Source: Pseudomonadota bacterium
GTDB lineage: Bacteria; Pseudomonadota; Gammaproteobacteria; UBA5335
NCBI GenBank assembly: GCA_034189865.1
Contig: JAXHTV010000013.1
Span: 1-64,000 of the forward strand
Length of the DNA stretch: 64,000 bases
Direction: 5' to 3'
Positions 52,840 through 62,465 of this stretch are shown piece after piece (the first letter of the stretch is position 1; the number at the start of each line of letters is the position of its first letter). Below the pieces are notes generated by a model that saw only the letters and a program-made list of their open reading frames with translations, ran no database searches and was not told the origin of the DNA. The position numbers and the translations under genes are program-made.

Positions 52840-54003
52840 TCAGTCCGGTTTGGCGGATTCTGCCATGAGGCGTTGATAGAGGGCCGTCAGATTCCGGCCC
52901 ATGGTCTCCAGGCTGAGCGGTTCCACCGTGGCGCGCCCCGCCCGGCCGATACGCGCCCGCGTTTGCGGATCTCGAACGGCGTCCATTTGCCGGGACAGTG
53001 TTTGCCAATCCAGAGCGTCACAGACGTAGCCGTTCTCTCCCGTGCGGATCAGGTCCACCGCGCCGCACTTCTCGCTGGTCAGCACCGGCAAGCCGCAAGC
53101 GAAGGCCTCCAAGGTCGCATTGGCGAAGGGATCGTAGAGCGTGGGCAGCACGAAGGCATCGGCAGCCGAGTAGTACGCGACGACATTGATCTGTTTGCCC
53201 ACCAGGTGAACCCGGTCGGCCACGCCCAGGCGTTGGGCCAGCCGCCGATAATGACCGGGGCGTTTGTCCTGACCGACCGCGATCAGGTGGCTGTCCTCCG
53301 GTAGCCGGGAGAAGGCGCGAATGGCGCTGGCCAGTCCCTTGCGTTCGAAGCCGGAACCGACAAACACGAAGGCCGTGTCGCCATCGCCGATGCCCAGCTC
53401 GGAACGGATGCGTGCCCGCCCTGCCGGGTCGGCATCGGGGCGGAAGCGATCCAGATCCACGCCGTTGTAGATGACGTGTATTTTGTCCTCGGGGAAGTTG
53501 AAATCGCGCCGAATCTCGTCGGCTACCATGCGCGAGTTGCAGATCACCGCTTTCAGTTTCGGGCTCTGATAGAGGTCGCGTTCCTGTCGCAATTTGAACC
53601 GGTGAAACAGGCTCAGCGAGGTGCCGATCCGGCCCCGCCAGCCGCGCATTCTGTCGCGCTGTCGGAGCCACTCGCGGTGAACACCACCGCCGGCACGGTA
53701 AATATCGCAGCAGGGAATTCGTACCTGGGCCTGGACCAGATCGGTGTCTAGATCGCGAAGCGCCCGGCAAGCCGCGCGGGCAAAGCTCCATTCCCGCCAC
53801 AAGCGTCCGACGTAGAACGGGTCGCATTTCAAGAGCTCGCGGGCGTCGTTGGTCAGATCCGCCGCCTGCCAGTTGCGGCTGACCACGGTGATTTGCATGT
53901 CCTCGCCCTGAAGGGCGGTGAGAATGCGAGAGAGAATCTGTTCGGCGCCGCCGTCAGGTCGGTATTTGGGCTGTACCAGCGCCAGGTGATAGCCGTGCTT
54001 CAT
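52840..54003 (-). CDS. LPS core glycosyltransferase family 4 (WaaG-like)
   Basis: A 387-residue GT-B glycosyltransferase of the WaaG (LPS glucosyltransferase I) kind. The N-terminal acceptor domain has LVQPKYRPDGGAEQ, and the donor domain has FVGSGFERKGL near residue 205 and the EX7E-like end TLYDPFANATLEAFACGLP near residue 288. It should add glucose or a related sugar to the inner core on the cytoplasmic face. Order and neighbours (O-antigen ligase, GT2, kinases) support an LPS role. It is the third gene of the operon, 108 bases after the GT2 gene. Confidence 0.85.
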   Translation of the reverse strand: MKHGYHLALVQPKYRPDGGAEQILSRILTALQGEDMQITVVSRNWQAADLTNDARELLKCDPFYVGRLWREWSFARAACRALRDLDTDLVQAQVRIPCCDIYRAGGGVHREWLRQRDRMRGWRGRIGTSLSLFHRFKLRQERDLYQSPKLKAVICNSRMVADEIRRDFNFPEDKIHVIYNGVDLDRFRPDADPAGRARIRSELGIGDGDTAFVFVGSGFERKGLASAIRAFSRLPEDSHLIAVGQDKRPGHYRRLAQRLGVADRVHLVGKQINVVAYYSAADAFVLPTLYDPFANATLEAFACGLPVLTSEKCGAVDLIRTGENGYVCDALDWQTLSRQMDAVRDPQTRARIGRAGRATVEPLSLETMGRNLTALYQRLMAESAKPD

Positions 54004-54042
54004 GGTGTTGAGATGGTTGATGGTTGTTTAAAGATCGCTGCC

Positions 54043-54100
54043 CCGGTCCGGCTCCGCGCCGGCGGGATGGGCGTGGCGACTCCGAGCGGAGCCGGACCGG
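54043..54100. repeat. Inverted repeat with perfect 14-bp arms
   Basis: CCGGTCCGGCTCCG at 54043-54056 is exactly complementary to CGGAGCCGGACCGG at 54087-54100, across 30 bases. It fills most of the 108-base gap between the GT2 and WaaG-like genes. It may be a transcription or mRNA stability element, or a remnant of a small repeat family. Confidence 0.6.
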
Positions 54101-54111
54101 CGGAAGGGATG

Positions 54112-55023
54112 TCAGTTCGCTTTGTCACGTCGCAGAGACCGAAGATATTTTGCCAACGCGTTCATCCGGAACAGATGGCGCGGGTAGATCTTAATCGCCT
54201 GATGGTATTGCGCCCGCGCTTCGGCAAAGCGCTTGTCCCGATACAGGGTTCGAAAACGGGCCAAATGGCGGCTGGATTGAAACTCTGCTTGGTGGCGTAT
54301 GAATGCCGGCGGCAGGATATTCGCATCGAACAGCAATTGGGCCGCGCGCTGCGAGGCTTCGGCAACCGCGGCCTGATCGTAGCGCAAGCTCCCGACCCTT
54401 TTGTATTTCAGCAAAATAGGGTCAGGCAGCGAGGCCACGACACGGGTGGCCAGGATCTGGGCGAACAGCACCACATCTTCGTTGTTGCGGATCGACTCTG
54501 GGTAATGCAGCTGATCGAACACTTTGCGCCGTATGGCCACCGCGCCATGGGTGGGGGTGACGCCTCGGCCACGAATGTAATTCAGAAAGTTACGCATGGG
54601 GTCAGCGGCGACCGGCTCGGGACAGTAGGCTTTGCGATCACCATCCAAACTGACGGAGAAATAGCCTGCAAAGACCATTTCCACCTCCGGCACCTGCGCG
54701 ATTTTCTCGGCGAAAAGCCCCAGCGCCTCGGGCACTAACTCATCGTCGGCGTCCAGACACAAGATGAAATCGCCTTGCGCCTTGCTGATGCCATGATTTC
54801 GTGCCGCGCCGGGCCCCTGGTTGGTTTGCTCGACAAAGCGCACGCGATCGGGATGCTGCGTTTGATAGTCCGCTGCCATTGCCGGCGTGCCGTCGGTGGA
54901 GCCGTCATCGACAATGATGATTTCCACCTCCTCCCATGCCTGGGCGAGGGCAGAATCCACTGCCCGACGGAGAAAGCCTACAGCGTTGTAGGCCGGGATG
55001 ATAATGCTGAACGAGGCGGCCAT
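54112..55023 (-). CDS. Glycosyltransferase family 2
   Basis: A 303-residue GT-A enzyme. The opening FSIIIPAYNAVGFLRRAVDS, the IIIVDDGSTDGT strand and turn near residue 35, and the donor-binding DADDE near residue 91 are standard for GT2. A C-terminal helical part (about 220-303) with charged repeats follows. It should add one sugar from an NDP-donor to the LPS core or O-unit. It lies 8 bases after the O-antigen ligase gene, so the two are cotranscribed. The acceptor is unknown. Confidence 0.88.
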   Translation of the reverse strand: MAASFSIIIPAYNAVGFLRRAVDSALAQAWEEVEIIIVDDGSTDGTPAMAADYQTQHPDRVRFVEQTNQGPGAARNHGISKAQGDFILCLDADDELVPEALGLFAEKIAQVPEVEMVFAGYFSVSLDGDRKAYCPEPVAADPMRNFLNYIRGRGVTPTHGAVAIRRKVFDQLHYPESIRNNEDVVLFAQILATRVVASLPDPILLKYKRVGSLRYDQAAVAEASQRAAQLLFDANILPPAFIRHQAEFQSSRHLARFRTLYRDKRFAEARAQYHQAIKIYPRHLFRMNALAKYLRSLRRDKAN

Positions 55024-55031
55024 GGCTGAGC

Positions 55032-56447
55032 TCAGGTCGCCGCTTTGGCGGTGGGCATGGGTGGGTTCTCTAGCGCTTCAGGTGTGGCCTGATGCCATAA
55101 CTCCAAGGAATAGAGCGCGCCGCCGAACAGGGCAATATAGGGCCAAAAGATCCATTTGGTGACATGGGCCTCAGTGAAATTGGCGACGAAAAACAACACG
55201 AACAGACACAGGTTCAGCATCAGGTAGCGATACGGCAAGTGGCCTCGTCGATAAGCACGAATGGCCGCTCTGGCCACGAAGTAAAAGAAGGCGGCGAAAA
55301 ACCCCACGCCGAGCAGTCCGGTGGTGAGCAGAATTTCCAGCCAGGTATTGTGAACATGGGTGGTCTCGAAACCGTCCAGCACCTGGGGTAACTCACTCTG
55401 AGCCGCCAGCGGTGCTGTGCTGCGGATACCCCAGCCGATCAGCGGCCGCTCGCGCCAGGTTTCGATGGCCCAAAGCCACATGTGAATCCGCCGCCCCAAG
55501 GACGTGTTGGGTATCTCTTCCAGATGACCGCTGACCACTGCATCCCACACCGGCCTCTCTTGCGCCAGTCGTTGGCTCAGGGTATCGAATTGGCTGGCGG
55601 TCAGGACGATCGCCAGCACCAGTGCGCCCACACTGATCCAGGCATAGCGGCGGGATGATCGATCGGAGGGTCCCCGAAACACATGCCACAGGTAGAACGG
55701 CAGCGCGGCCAACAAAGCCGACACGATTCCGAGCCAAACGCCGCGGGTTTGATTGAACACCACGGCCAGCACCATCAACACCAGTAAGACACCCCAGAGC
55801 GTGATTCGCTGCACGTACCAGCGCCCGCGCCGGTCACCCCAAAAATCACGGGCCAGAAATATCAGACCGAAAACCGTGGTGGCGATGAAAAGTCCGCTGC
55901 GCTGGGCGTTCATACCATACCGCAAGCGCCCGCCGGTGACGCCCAAAGACCAATAGTGGGGATAGAGAAAGAACGGCAACATATGCAGCGTGAAGCCGAT
56001 CAACAGCAGCAGATACAGACGCTTGAGCGAGGTGAGACTGCCACCCATCCACCACGCCACAATGGCGATCCAGCCCAGCCGCCACCAGGGCCGGGCATGG
56101 CTCAGTTGGCTGCCGAGTTCCACCGGTGTGACCTGGGTGGCCAGAACGCTCACCACGACGAGATAGGCCCCCCAAATCAAAAACAAGCGGAAGACCGGGT
56201 CGCGACGCAGATGGGGACCGGCGGTTCGCCAAGCCAGCAACAGTGCCGGCACCATTAACCATTCGCCGTAGTAACACAGTTTTTTGTGGAGCGGGAAAAA
56301 CGTGGCGTAGAGAAATAAGCCGATCAAGCCGATGCGCTCGGGCCAAACGCTCGCTGCGCGGCGGGCGCCGCCCTGTGCAGGAAACCACTGTGTAGGCTCC
56401 CGGTTCACCTTGGCAACAAGCTCTTTAGCCTGTTGGCTCACGCCCAA
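55032..56447 (-). CDS. waaL: O-antigen ligase family protein (WaaL)
   Basis: A 471-residue polytopic protein with about twelve helices. The large periplasmic loop (about residues 285-360) contains the Wzy/WaaL pattern: RRIHMWLWAIETWRERPLIGWG, followed by THVHNTWLEILLTTGLLG, where the conserved H is catalytic in WaaL. It should join O-antigen to the lipid A core in the periplasm. A Wzy polymerase is an alternative, but the LPS-core neighbours favour ligase. It is the first gene of the minus-strand operon and divergent from the acyl-CoA synthetase operon. Confidence 0.78.
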   Translation of the reverse strand: MGVSQQAKELVAKVNREPTQWFPAQGGARRAASVWPERIGLIGLFLYATFFPLHKKLCYYGEWLMVPALLLAWRTAGPHLRRDPVFRLFLIWGAYLVVVSVLATQVTPVELGSQLSHARPWWRLGWIAIVAWWMGGSLTSLKRLYLLLLIGFTLHMLPFFLYPHYWSLGVTGGRLRYGMNAQRSGLFIATTVFGLIFLARDFWGDRRGRWYVQRITLWGVLLVLMVLAVVFNQTRGVWLGIVSALLAALPFYLWHVFRGPSDRSSRRYAWISVGALVLAIVLTASQFDTLSQRLAQERPVWDAVVSGHLEEIPNTSLGRRIHMWLWAIETWRERPLIGWGIRSTAPLAAQSELPQVLDGFETTHVHNTWLEILLTTGLLGVGFFAAFFYFVARAAIRAYRRGHLPYRYLMLNLCLFVLFFVANFTEAHVTKWIFWPYIALFGGALYSLELWHQATPEALENPPMPTAKAAT

Positions 56448-56748
56448 TTCGAAGCCCCCCGGTATCGATTTGTGATCCAGTCAAACGATTCTTGGAACGG
56501 TCGCGGCCGATCGATTTTCCCACCAGCGGGTTTCTCACCACACACCGTTCTCGCAACTTGCGGTGGCACGATACCATGAATGATCAGTGCCGCCGAGTCT
56601 CTGGGTTCCTGGCTGCGGCTGGATGTGACACCCGCATGACGGAGCGCCCGGGTGGGCGTGTTTGGCGGGGATCGTTTGATTTGTATCAAGCGTTGTCCCG
56701 CTTCGCGCTGCCTATGCTAGTTGTATCAGCTAGACACGGAGCTTGGAC
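56448..56748. other. Divergent intergenic region between LPS and dehydrogenase operons
   Basis: About 300 bases with promoters for both directions. The FNR-type element and -10 listed separately sit at the plus-strand end. For the LPS operon I saw no convincing minus-strand promoter. Short open frames here look random. Confidence 0.5.
56676..56718 (+). promoter_or_regulatory. FNR/ANR-type class II promoter of the synthetase/dehydrogenase/ACP operon
   Basis: TTGAT-TTGT-ATCAA at 56676-56689 is a perfect match to the FNR/ANR consensus TTGAT-N4-ATCAA, with extra outward symmetry. TATGCT at 56713-56718 is a good -10. The start expected from it, near 56725, puts the site centre close to -41.5, the class II activator position. 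The synthetase ATG is at 56749. This geometry predicts activation without oxygen. Confidence 0.75.
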
Positions 56749-58512
56749 ATGACCGCGGACATCATTCACAAGCGCGCTCAGGCGTTCGCCGTTGCCCCGA
56801 ATCTGACAGACTACGAGGCGAGCCAGCGGGACTTCTCCTGGGACACCGCCCGCGGAGCGTTGGACGGGTTAGCCGGCGGCGGGCTGAATATCGCCTACGA
56901 GGCGGTGGATCGCCACGTGGCGCATGGCATGGGCAGCAAAACCGCCATTCGGTGGCTCGATAAAGAGGGCCAGGCTCATGATTTCAGCTACGCTGAACTG
57001 AAACGCCTCACCGACCGCTTTGCCGGTGTGCTGCGAACTTTGGGCCTGGGCAAAGGCGATGGCGTGTTCGCACTGGCCGGTCGCATCCCGCAACTTTATA
57101 TCGCCGCGCTCGGAACGCTGAAAAACGGCAGCGTGTTCTGTCCCATGTTCTCGGCTTTCGGGCCGGAACCCATTCACCAGCGCATGAGTATCGGGCGGGC
57201 CAAAGTGTTGGTGACCACCGCCCCGCTCTATCGGCGCAAGGTCTCCCAGTTGCGGGAATCGCTGCCGGATCTGCAGCAGGTGTTGATTGCCGGCTTGCCG
57301 GCCGACGCTGACCCGCCCGAGGGGACGCTTAACCTGCAGGGGTTGATGGATGGCGCCCGCGATGAGTTCGTGATCGCGCCCACCGCCGAGGAAGATCTCG
57401 CCTTGTTGCATTTCACCAGTGGGACCACCGGTCGGCCCAAAGGCGCGATGCATGTGCATGGGGCTGTCGTGGCGCACCAGGCGACTGGACGCTACGCCTT
57501 GGATTTGCATCCCGAGGACGTTTTCTGGTGCACCGCCGATCCGGGCTGGGTGACCGGAACCTCTTACGGCATCATCGCGCCCCTGACCATCGGCGCGACC
57601 ATGCTGGTGGACGAACAGGAGTTCGACGCCGAGCGGTGGTATCGCACCTTACAGAACGAATCGGTTTCGGTCTGGTATACCGCCCCCACCGCCATCCGAA
57701 TGATGATGAAGCTCGGTACCGATTTGGTTCGTGGGTATCAATACCCGTCGTTGCGCTTTATGGCCAGCGTCGGCGAACCGTTGAATTCGGAAGCCGTGAT
57801 CTGGAGCAATCAGGCTTTCGGGAGGCCGTTTCATGACAATTGGTGGCAAACCGAGACGGGCGGCATCATGATCGCCAACTACGCGGCATGTGACGTGAAA
57901 CCCGGTTCAATGGGCCGTCCGCTGCCCGGGATCGAGGCCGCCATCGCCCGGCCGACGGATGAGGGTCGCCTGGTGTTTGTGGACCAGCCGGGCGAGCAAG
58001 GTCAACTGGTACTCAAGACGGGTTGGCCGTCCATGTTTCGTGGCTATCTCAACGAAGAAGCGCGCTATCGCAAATGCTTTATCGGCGATTGGTACCTCAC
58101 GGGCGATTTGGCCAAGCGGGATGAGGACGGTTACTTTTGGTTTGTCGGCCGTGCCGATGATGTGATCAAGACCTCGGGCCATCTGATCGGCCCGTTCGAA
58201 GTGGAAGATGTGCTGATGGAGCATCCGGCGGTGGCCGAGGTCGGGGTGATCGGTAAACCCGATCCGGTGGCGATGGAAATCGTCAAGGCTTTCGTCGCCT
58301 TGAAGCCGGGTTTCGAAGCGGATGACGACCTTCGTATGGCGCTGCTTGCCCACGCCCGAAAGCGCTTGGGTGCGGTGGTGGCTCCGAAAGAGATCGATTT
58401 TCTCCCCAGCTTGCCCAAGACTCGCAGCGGCAAAATCATGCGGCGGCTGCTCAAGGCCCGCGAGTTGGGTTTGCCGGAAGGTGACACTTCGACGCTGGAG
58501 AACAACCCATGA
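56749..58512 (+). CDS. AMP-forming acyl-CoA synthetase (acetyl-CoA synthetase-like)
   Basis: A 587-residue ANL-family ligase. The P-loop [10 protein letters not shown] is at residues 223-232, WWQTETGG near residue 364, and the C-terminal acylation lysine K562 in RSGKIM. It is shorter than classical Acs (about 650) and closer to the short acetyl- or acyl-CoA synthetases. It should activate acetate or a similar acid with ATP and CoA, or load the operon's own ACP (inference). GGAG lies 7 bases before ATG 56749; a TTG two codons upstream is less likely. The stop overlaps the E1alpha ATG (ATGA). First gene behind the FNR-type promoter. Confidence 0.85.
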   Translation: MTADIIHKRAQAFAVAPNLTDYEASQRDFSWDTARGALDGLAGGGLNIAYEAVDRHVAHGMGSKTAIRWLDKEGQAHDFSYAELKRLTDRFAGVLRTLGLGKGDGVFALAGRIPQLYIAALGTLKNGSVFCPMFSAFGPEPIHQRMSIGRAKVLVTTAPLYRRKVSQLRESLPDLQQVLIAGLPADADPPEGTLNLQGLMDGARDEFVIAPTAEEDLALLHFTSGTTGRPKGAMHVHGAVVAHQATGRYALDLHPEDVFWCTADPGWVTGTSYGIIAPLTIGATMLVDEQEFDAERWYRTLQNESVSVWYTAPTAIRMMMKLGTDLVRGYQYPSLRFMASVGEPLNSEAVIWSNQAFGRPFHDNWWQTETGGIMIANYAACDVKPGSMGRPLPGIEAAIARPTDEGRLVFVDQPGEQGQLVLKTGWPSMFRGYLNEEARYRKCFIGDWYLTGDLAKRDEDGYFWFVGRADDVIKTSGHLIGPFEVEDVLMEHPAVAEVGVIGKPDPVAMEIVKAFVALKPGFEADDDLRMALLAHARKRLGAVVAPKEIDFLPSLPKTRSGKIMRRLLKARELGLPEGDTSTLENNP

Positions 58513-59507
58513 ACGCTTTGCCGTCCTTACCCGATGATTATTCGGCTGATCATGCCACCGAACTGCTCCGGGAGATGATGCGGATTCGCCGTTTCGAAGA
58601 GCGATGCGCCGAGCTGTACACTCAAACCAAAATCCGCGGTTTTCTCCACCTATATATCGGTGAAGAGGCGGTGGCTACCGGCGTGAACAAAGCCCTGACC
58701 GACGACGATGCCGTGGTGGCGACCTACCGGGAGCACGGCCATGCCCTGGTGCGAGGGGTTTCCATGAACACGGTGATGGCGGAGATGTACGGTAAGCAGG
58801 AAGGCTGCAGCCGTGGACGCGGCGGCTCCATGCACCTGTTCGATGCCGAGCGGCGATTCTATGGCGGCAGCGCCATCGTTGCCGGGGGCATTCCGCTGGC
58901 AGTGGGTTTGGCGCTGGCCGACAAGATGCAGGGAAGGCAACGCGTAACGGTGTGTTTTTTTGGTGAGGGTGCGGTGGCGGAGGGCGAGTTCCACGAATCC
59001 ATGAATCTGGCGGAGTTGTGGCAACTGCCGGTGTTGTTCGTTTGTGAGAACAACCTTTACGCCATGGGCACCCACATTGCCCGCTCCGAGTCCGTCACGG
59101 ACATCTGCCGCAAGTTACAGGGTTATGCCGTGCCGTGTACCAGCGTCGATGGTATGGACGTGGTGGCTGTGGAAACGGCCGCGGGGCAAGCCGCCGATGC
59201 CGTTCGTTGTGGTCAGGGACCTCAGTTCCTGGAGTTTCGCACCTACCGGTTTCGGGCGCACTCCATGTTCGATGCGCAGCTCTATCGTGATAAGTCGGAG
59301 GTGGCACAGTGGCAGCACCGCTGCCCCATCGACACCTTTCGCCAGCGCGCCGTGAGCGCCGGCTTGCTCGATGAGGCGACGCTCACCGCTATGGAGTCGG
59401 AAGTCACGCAAGAAGTCAATGGCGCGGTTGCCTTCGCCGAGGCGGGCACCTGGGAGCCGCTGGAGGCGTTAACCCGCGATGTCTACACCGAAGAGGCTGC
59501 GTCATGA
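58509..59507 (+). CDS. 2-oxoacid (acetoin/pyruvate-type) dehydrogenase E1 component, alpha subunit
   Basis: A 332-residue E1alpha of the heterotetramer type used by acetoin, branched-chain and some pyruvate dehydrogenases. The opening [20 protein letters not shown], the [15 protein letters not shown] segment and ENN near residue 180 form the thiamine diphosphate and Mg2+ site; the first motif reads GEG rather than the usual [15 protein letters not shown] is also family-typical. It decarboxylates the 2-oxoacid and passes the acyl group to E2 lipoate. It overlaps both neighbours by 4 bases. The oxoacid cannot be told from this sequence alone. Confidence 0.88.
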   Translation: MNALPSLPDDYSADHATELLREMMRIRRFEERCAELYTQTKIRGFLHLYIGEEAVATGVNKALTDDDAVVATYREHGHALVRGVSMNTVMAEMYGKQEGCSRGRGGSMHLFDAERRFYGGSAIVAGGIPLAVGLALADKMQGRQRVTVCFFGEGAVAEGEFHESMNLAELWQLPVLFVCENNLYAMGTHIARSESVTDICRKLQGYAVPCTSVDGMDVVAVETAAGQAADAVRCGQGPQFLEFRTYRFRAHSMFDAQLYRDKSEVAQWQHRCPIDTFRQRAVSAGLLDEATLTAMESEVTQEVNGAVAFAEAGTWEPLEALTRDVYTEEAAS

Positions 59508-60508
59508 ACCGTGTCGAAAAACCCCACATCATGCAAACGACCTACCGCGAAGCGGTGCGGGCCGCTATTCGTCAAGCCATGTTGGATGATCCGCGGGTCT
59601 TCCTCATGGGGGAGGATGTGGGCAGATACGGGGGTTGTTTCGCCGTTAGCATGGGTCTGCTCGATGAGTTCGGCGAGCAGCGCGTGCGCGACACCCCGCT
59701 GTCTGAGTCCGGTTTCGTGGGGGCCGGTATTGGCGCGGCCATGGGCGGCATGCGCCCCATCGTCGAGATCATGACGGTCAACTTCAGCCTGCTGGCCCTC
59801 GATCAGATCATGAACAATGCCGCCACCATCCGCCACATGTCCGGTGGGCAGTTCAGCGTGCCCATCGTGATTCGCATGTCGACCGGGGCCGGCAAGCAGC
59901 TTGCCGCCCAGCATTCCCACAGCCTGGAGGGCTGGTATGCCCATATTCCCGGATTGAAGGTCCTCACCCCCGCCACGGTGGAAGACGCCCGCGGGATGTT
60001 GCCGGCCGCTCTGGCCGATCCGGATCCGGTGCTGATTTTCGAGAACGCCACACTTTACAACATGGAGGGTTGGTTGCCGGCCACCGCGGGTGCGGTGAAC
60101 ATCGATCGGGCGCAGGTACATCGCGAGGGCACGGACATCAGCTTGTTCGCCTATAGCGCCAGCTTCCACAAAGCCATGACCGCGGCGGACAGGCTGGCCG
60201 AGGAGGGCATTTCCGCGGAGGTGGTGGACTTGCGCACCCTGCGTCCTCTGGATGACGAAACCATCATGGCTTCAGTGGCGAAAACGCACCGTGCAGTCAT
60301 CGTGGATGAAGGCTGGCGCAGCGGCAGTATCTCGGCGGAGATCATGGCGCGGATCATGGAGCAATCGTTCTATGAGCTCGACGCGCCGGTGGCGCGGGTG
60401 TGCAGTGCCGAAGTGCCCATCCCCTACCCCAAACATTTGGAAGAAGCCGCCATCCCCCAGCCGGAGCGCATTGTTCAAACGGTGCGTGAGGTGTTGGGCC
60501 GTGGCTGA
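59504..60508 (+). CDS. 2-oxoacid dehydrogenase E1 component, beta subunit
   Basis: A 334-residue transketolase-like beta subunit. [15 protein letters not shown]-like opening, [31 protein letters not shown] and the [19 protein letters not shown] end are the conserved landmarks that complete the E1 active site with alpha. The first codons overlap alpha, the last 8 bases overlap E2. The beta subunit also docks E1 onto the E2 binding domain. Similar to acetoin and pyruvate dehydrogenase beta. Confidence 0.9.
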   Translation: MNRVEKPHIMQTTYREAVRAAIRQAMLDDPRVFLMGEDVGRYGGCFAVSMGLLDEFGEQRVRDTPLSESGFVGAGIGAAMGGMRPIVEIMTVNFSLLALDQIMNNAATIRHMSGGQFSVPIVIRMSTGAGKQLAAQHSHSLEGWYAHIPGLKVLTPATVEDARGMLPAALADPDPVLIFENATLYNMEGWLPATAGAVNIDRAQVHREGTDISLFAYSASFHKAMTAADRLAEEGISAEVVDLRTLRPLDDETIMASVAKTHRAVIVDEGWRSGSISAEIMARIMEQSFYELDAPVARVCSAEVPIPYPKHLEEAAIPQPERIVQTVREVLGRG

Positions 60509-61685
60509 TTTTCGGATGCCCTCTTTGGGCGCTGACATGGAAGCCGGGACGCTGGTGGAATGGCACATCAAACCAGGCGACATGGTGCACCGGGGGCAGA
60601 TCGTCGCCGTGGTAGAAACGGTGAAAGGCGCCATCGACGTGGAAATCTTCGAAGACGGCGTGGTGGAAACGCTGGTGGTGGCCCCGGGTACTGAAGTGCC
60701 GGTGGGTACCGTGCTGGCCCGTGTTCGCGCCGCAGGCGCGGCGGAACCGGTTTCAGCCGAGCCGATCGCCGCGGCGCCCGTTAAGCCGCCGCCCGAGTCG
60801 GGTGGCGGTCTGCCGCCATCGCTCGGTCAAGCCAGGCCGGCGTCGGGGGGTGAGCGGATTCGGATCTCGCCGTTGGCGTTCCGTCAGGCGGCGGCCCTGG
60901 GCGTGGAGTTGGCCACTCTGACCGGGACCGGCCCGGGCGGGGCGATCACGGTCGACGATGTGACGGCGGCCGCGCCAGCCAAGCCCAAAACGCCCTCGCC
61001 GATCCCTGCGTCAGGACGGGATACCGCCGCCATGCGCCAAGCCATCGGCGCGGCCATGGCGCGATCGAAACGGGAGATTCCTCACTACTACTTGAGCACC
61101 TCGGTGGACATGGAGGCGGCGAGTGCCTGGCTCGAGCGCTACAACACCGAGCGGGAACCGGAGGATCGCTTGTTGTACGCCGTGTTGCTGGTCAAGGCCG
61201 TGGCATTGGCGCTGGCGAAGTTTCCGGAGTTCAATGGCTTTTACGTGAACGATGGCTTCAGCCCCAGCACAGCGGTCCATGTGGGGATGGCCGTGGCGTT
61301 GCGGGGTGGTGGCTTGGTCGCCCCGGCCCTGCACGACGCGGGGGAGAAGGATTTGGGTGCGCTGATGGGCGATTTTAAGGCCATGGTCCAGCGGGCCCGC
61401 GCCAACCGCCTGCGCAGTTCGGAACTGACCGACCCCACCATCACCGTGAGCAGCCTGGGCGAACGCGGGGTGGAGGATGTCTTTCCCATTATCTATCCGC
61501 CGCAAGTGGCGATTGTCGGTTTTGGCGCACTTTCGCAGCGCCCGGCGGTGGTGGACGGTCAGGTGGTGGCCCGCAAAATGCTGACCGCCAGTTTGGCCGG
61601 CGATCACCGCGTCAGCGACGGCCGCCGAGGGGGGCTTTTTCTGGCCGAGATTGCGGATCGTTTACAGCAACCGGAGCGCCTATGA
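60501..61685 (+). CDS. 2-oxoacid dehydrogenase E2 component (dihydrolipoyl acyltransferase)
   Basis: A 394-residue E2. One lipoyl domain (residues 1-78) has lipoate lysine K42 in [10 protein letters not shown], a proline/alanine linker follows, then a peripheral-subunit-binding domain (about 108-140, [16 protein letters not shown]) and the catalytic domain with the acyl-transfer motif DHRVSDG at 368-374. The start is GTG 60501, overlapping E1beta by 8 bases; upstream residues in that frame are not conserved. It should accept the acyl group from E1 on lipoate and hand it to CoA, or possibly to the ACP encoded next (inference). No E3 gene is present in this operon. Confidence 0.9.
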   Translation: MADFRMPSLGADMEAGTLVEWHIKPGDMVHRGQIVAVVETVKGAIDVEIFEDGVVETLVVAPGTEVPVGTVLARVRAAGAAEPVSAEPIAAAPVKPPPESGGGLPPSLGQARPASGGERIRISPLAFRQAAALGVELATLTGTGPGGAITVDDVTAAAPAKPKTPSPIPASGRDTAAMRQAIGAAMARSKREIPHYYLSTSVDMEAASAWLERYNTEREPEDRLLYAVLLVKAVALALAKFPEFNGFYVNDGFSPSTAVHVGMAVALRGGGLVAPALHDAGEKDLGALMGDFKAMVQRARANRLRSSELTDPTITVSSLGERGVEDVFPIIYPPQVAIVGFGALSQRPAVVDGQVVARKMLTASLAGDHRVSDGRRGGLFLAEIADRLQQPERL

Positions 61686-61924
61686 ACCGCGACGAAATAC
61701 AAACCCGCCTGCTGCAGATTCTGTCCACTATCGCACCGGAGATGGAAGCGGAGAGCCTCGACCCGGCCGAAGACTTCCGCGAACAGCTGGATATCGACTC
61801 CATGGACTTGTTGAACTTCATCACTGCCATTCACAAGCAAATGGGGGTCAATATCCCGGAAGCCGATTACCCACAATTGACCAGTCTGAACGCCTGCATC
61901 GCCTATGTGGCGGCACGTCTTTGA
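61682..61924 (+). CDS. Acyl carrier protein
   Basis: An 80-residue acidic helical ACP. The phosphopantetheine attachment serine is S40 in LDIDSMDLLNF, the standard DSM/DSL motif, and all four-helix landmarks fit. It overlaps the E2 stop (ATGA), so it is translated with the dehydrogenase. The fatty acid synthesis ACP is normally encoded elsewhere with fab genes, so this is likely a dedicated carrier for the product of this operon. The C terminus lacks any other domain. A 4'-phosphopantetheinyl transferase must be provided from elsewhere. Confidence 0.88.
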   Translation: MNRDEIQTRLLQILSTIAPEMEAESLDPAEDFREQLDIDSMDLLNFITAIHKQMGVNIPEADYPQLTSLNACIAYVAARL

Positions 61925-61972
61925 GCGCGCGGGTGTCGCCAGATGACGTCCCGCCATGTGCAGCGATGGCGT

Positions 61973-62416
61973 TCAGTCGCAGACTATTTTATAGAGTTTG
62001 GAGTCGGCGCTTAGATATTTACAGATCGACCCTTCGGTGGTGACAATCGCCAGTGGCTGTACAGCCAATAGGTTTCCGTATCCGTCCGTGTCTGGTGTGA
62101 TCGGCGTGATCTCATTGCCCTGCTCATCCCGGACTACAAGTTTAGTGATGACTCGGTCTTTGATGGTGAGTTTCTTGACCGACAGCGAAAAAAGAAATTT
62201 TTCTTCATAATCAATGAAGTCGAGTCCTTCAACAAGCGACATTTCGCCGGCGGTTTCGGGTTCGACGACCGACGGCTCTGACGGATCGGCCGGCGACTCG
62301 GTAACCTCAGCCACGTCAGTTTTCTCGTGGTCCGTTTCCGAGTCGCCGCAAGCGGTCAGCATCAGTGCCAATGCCAGCGCGACGCCTATTCGAACCCAAG
62401 TGGCTCGTAGTTTCAT
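61973..62416 (-). CDS. Lipoprotein of unknown function
   Basis: A 147-residue protein with a type II signal peptide: basic start, hydrophobic core, then the lipobox LTAC at residues 20-23, so it should be lipidated at C23 and anchored in a membrane. A long acidic and serine/proline-rich linker (about 25-65) precedes a small folded C-terminal part with two cysteines (CKYLSADSKLYKIVCD) likely to form a disulfide. No family recognised. It lies between the convergent ACP gene and the receptor-like gene upstream of it on the same strand (49 bases), and may be cotranscribed with that receptor. Confidence 0.65.
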   Translation of the reverse strand: MKLRATWVRIGVALALALMLTACGDSETDHEKTDVAEVTESPADPSEPSVVEPETAGEMSLVEGLDFIDYEEKFLFSLSVKKLTIKDRVITKLVVRDEQGNEITPITPDTDGYGNLLAVQPLAIVTTEGSICKYLSADSKLYKIVCD

Positions 62417-62465
62417 GATTCATTCCTTGCCGTGTCGGTCCGTGGTGGGAAGATTTCGGGCGGTT

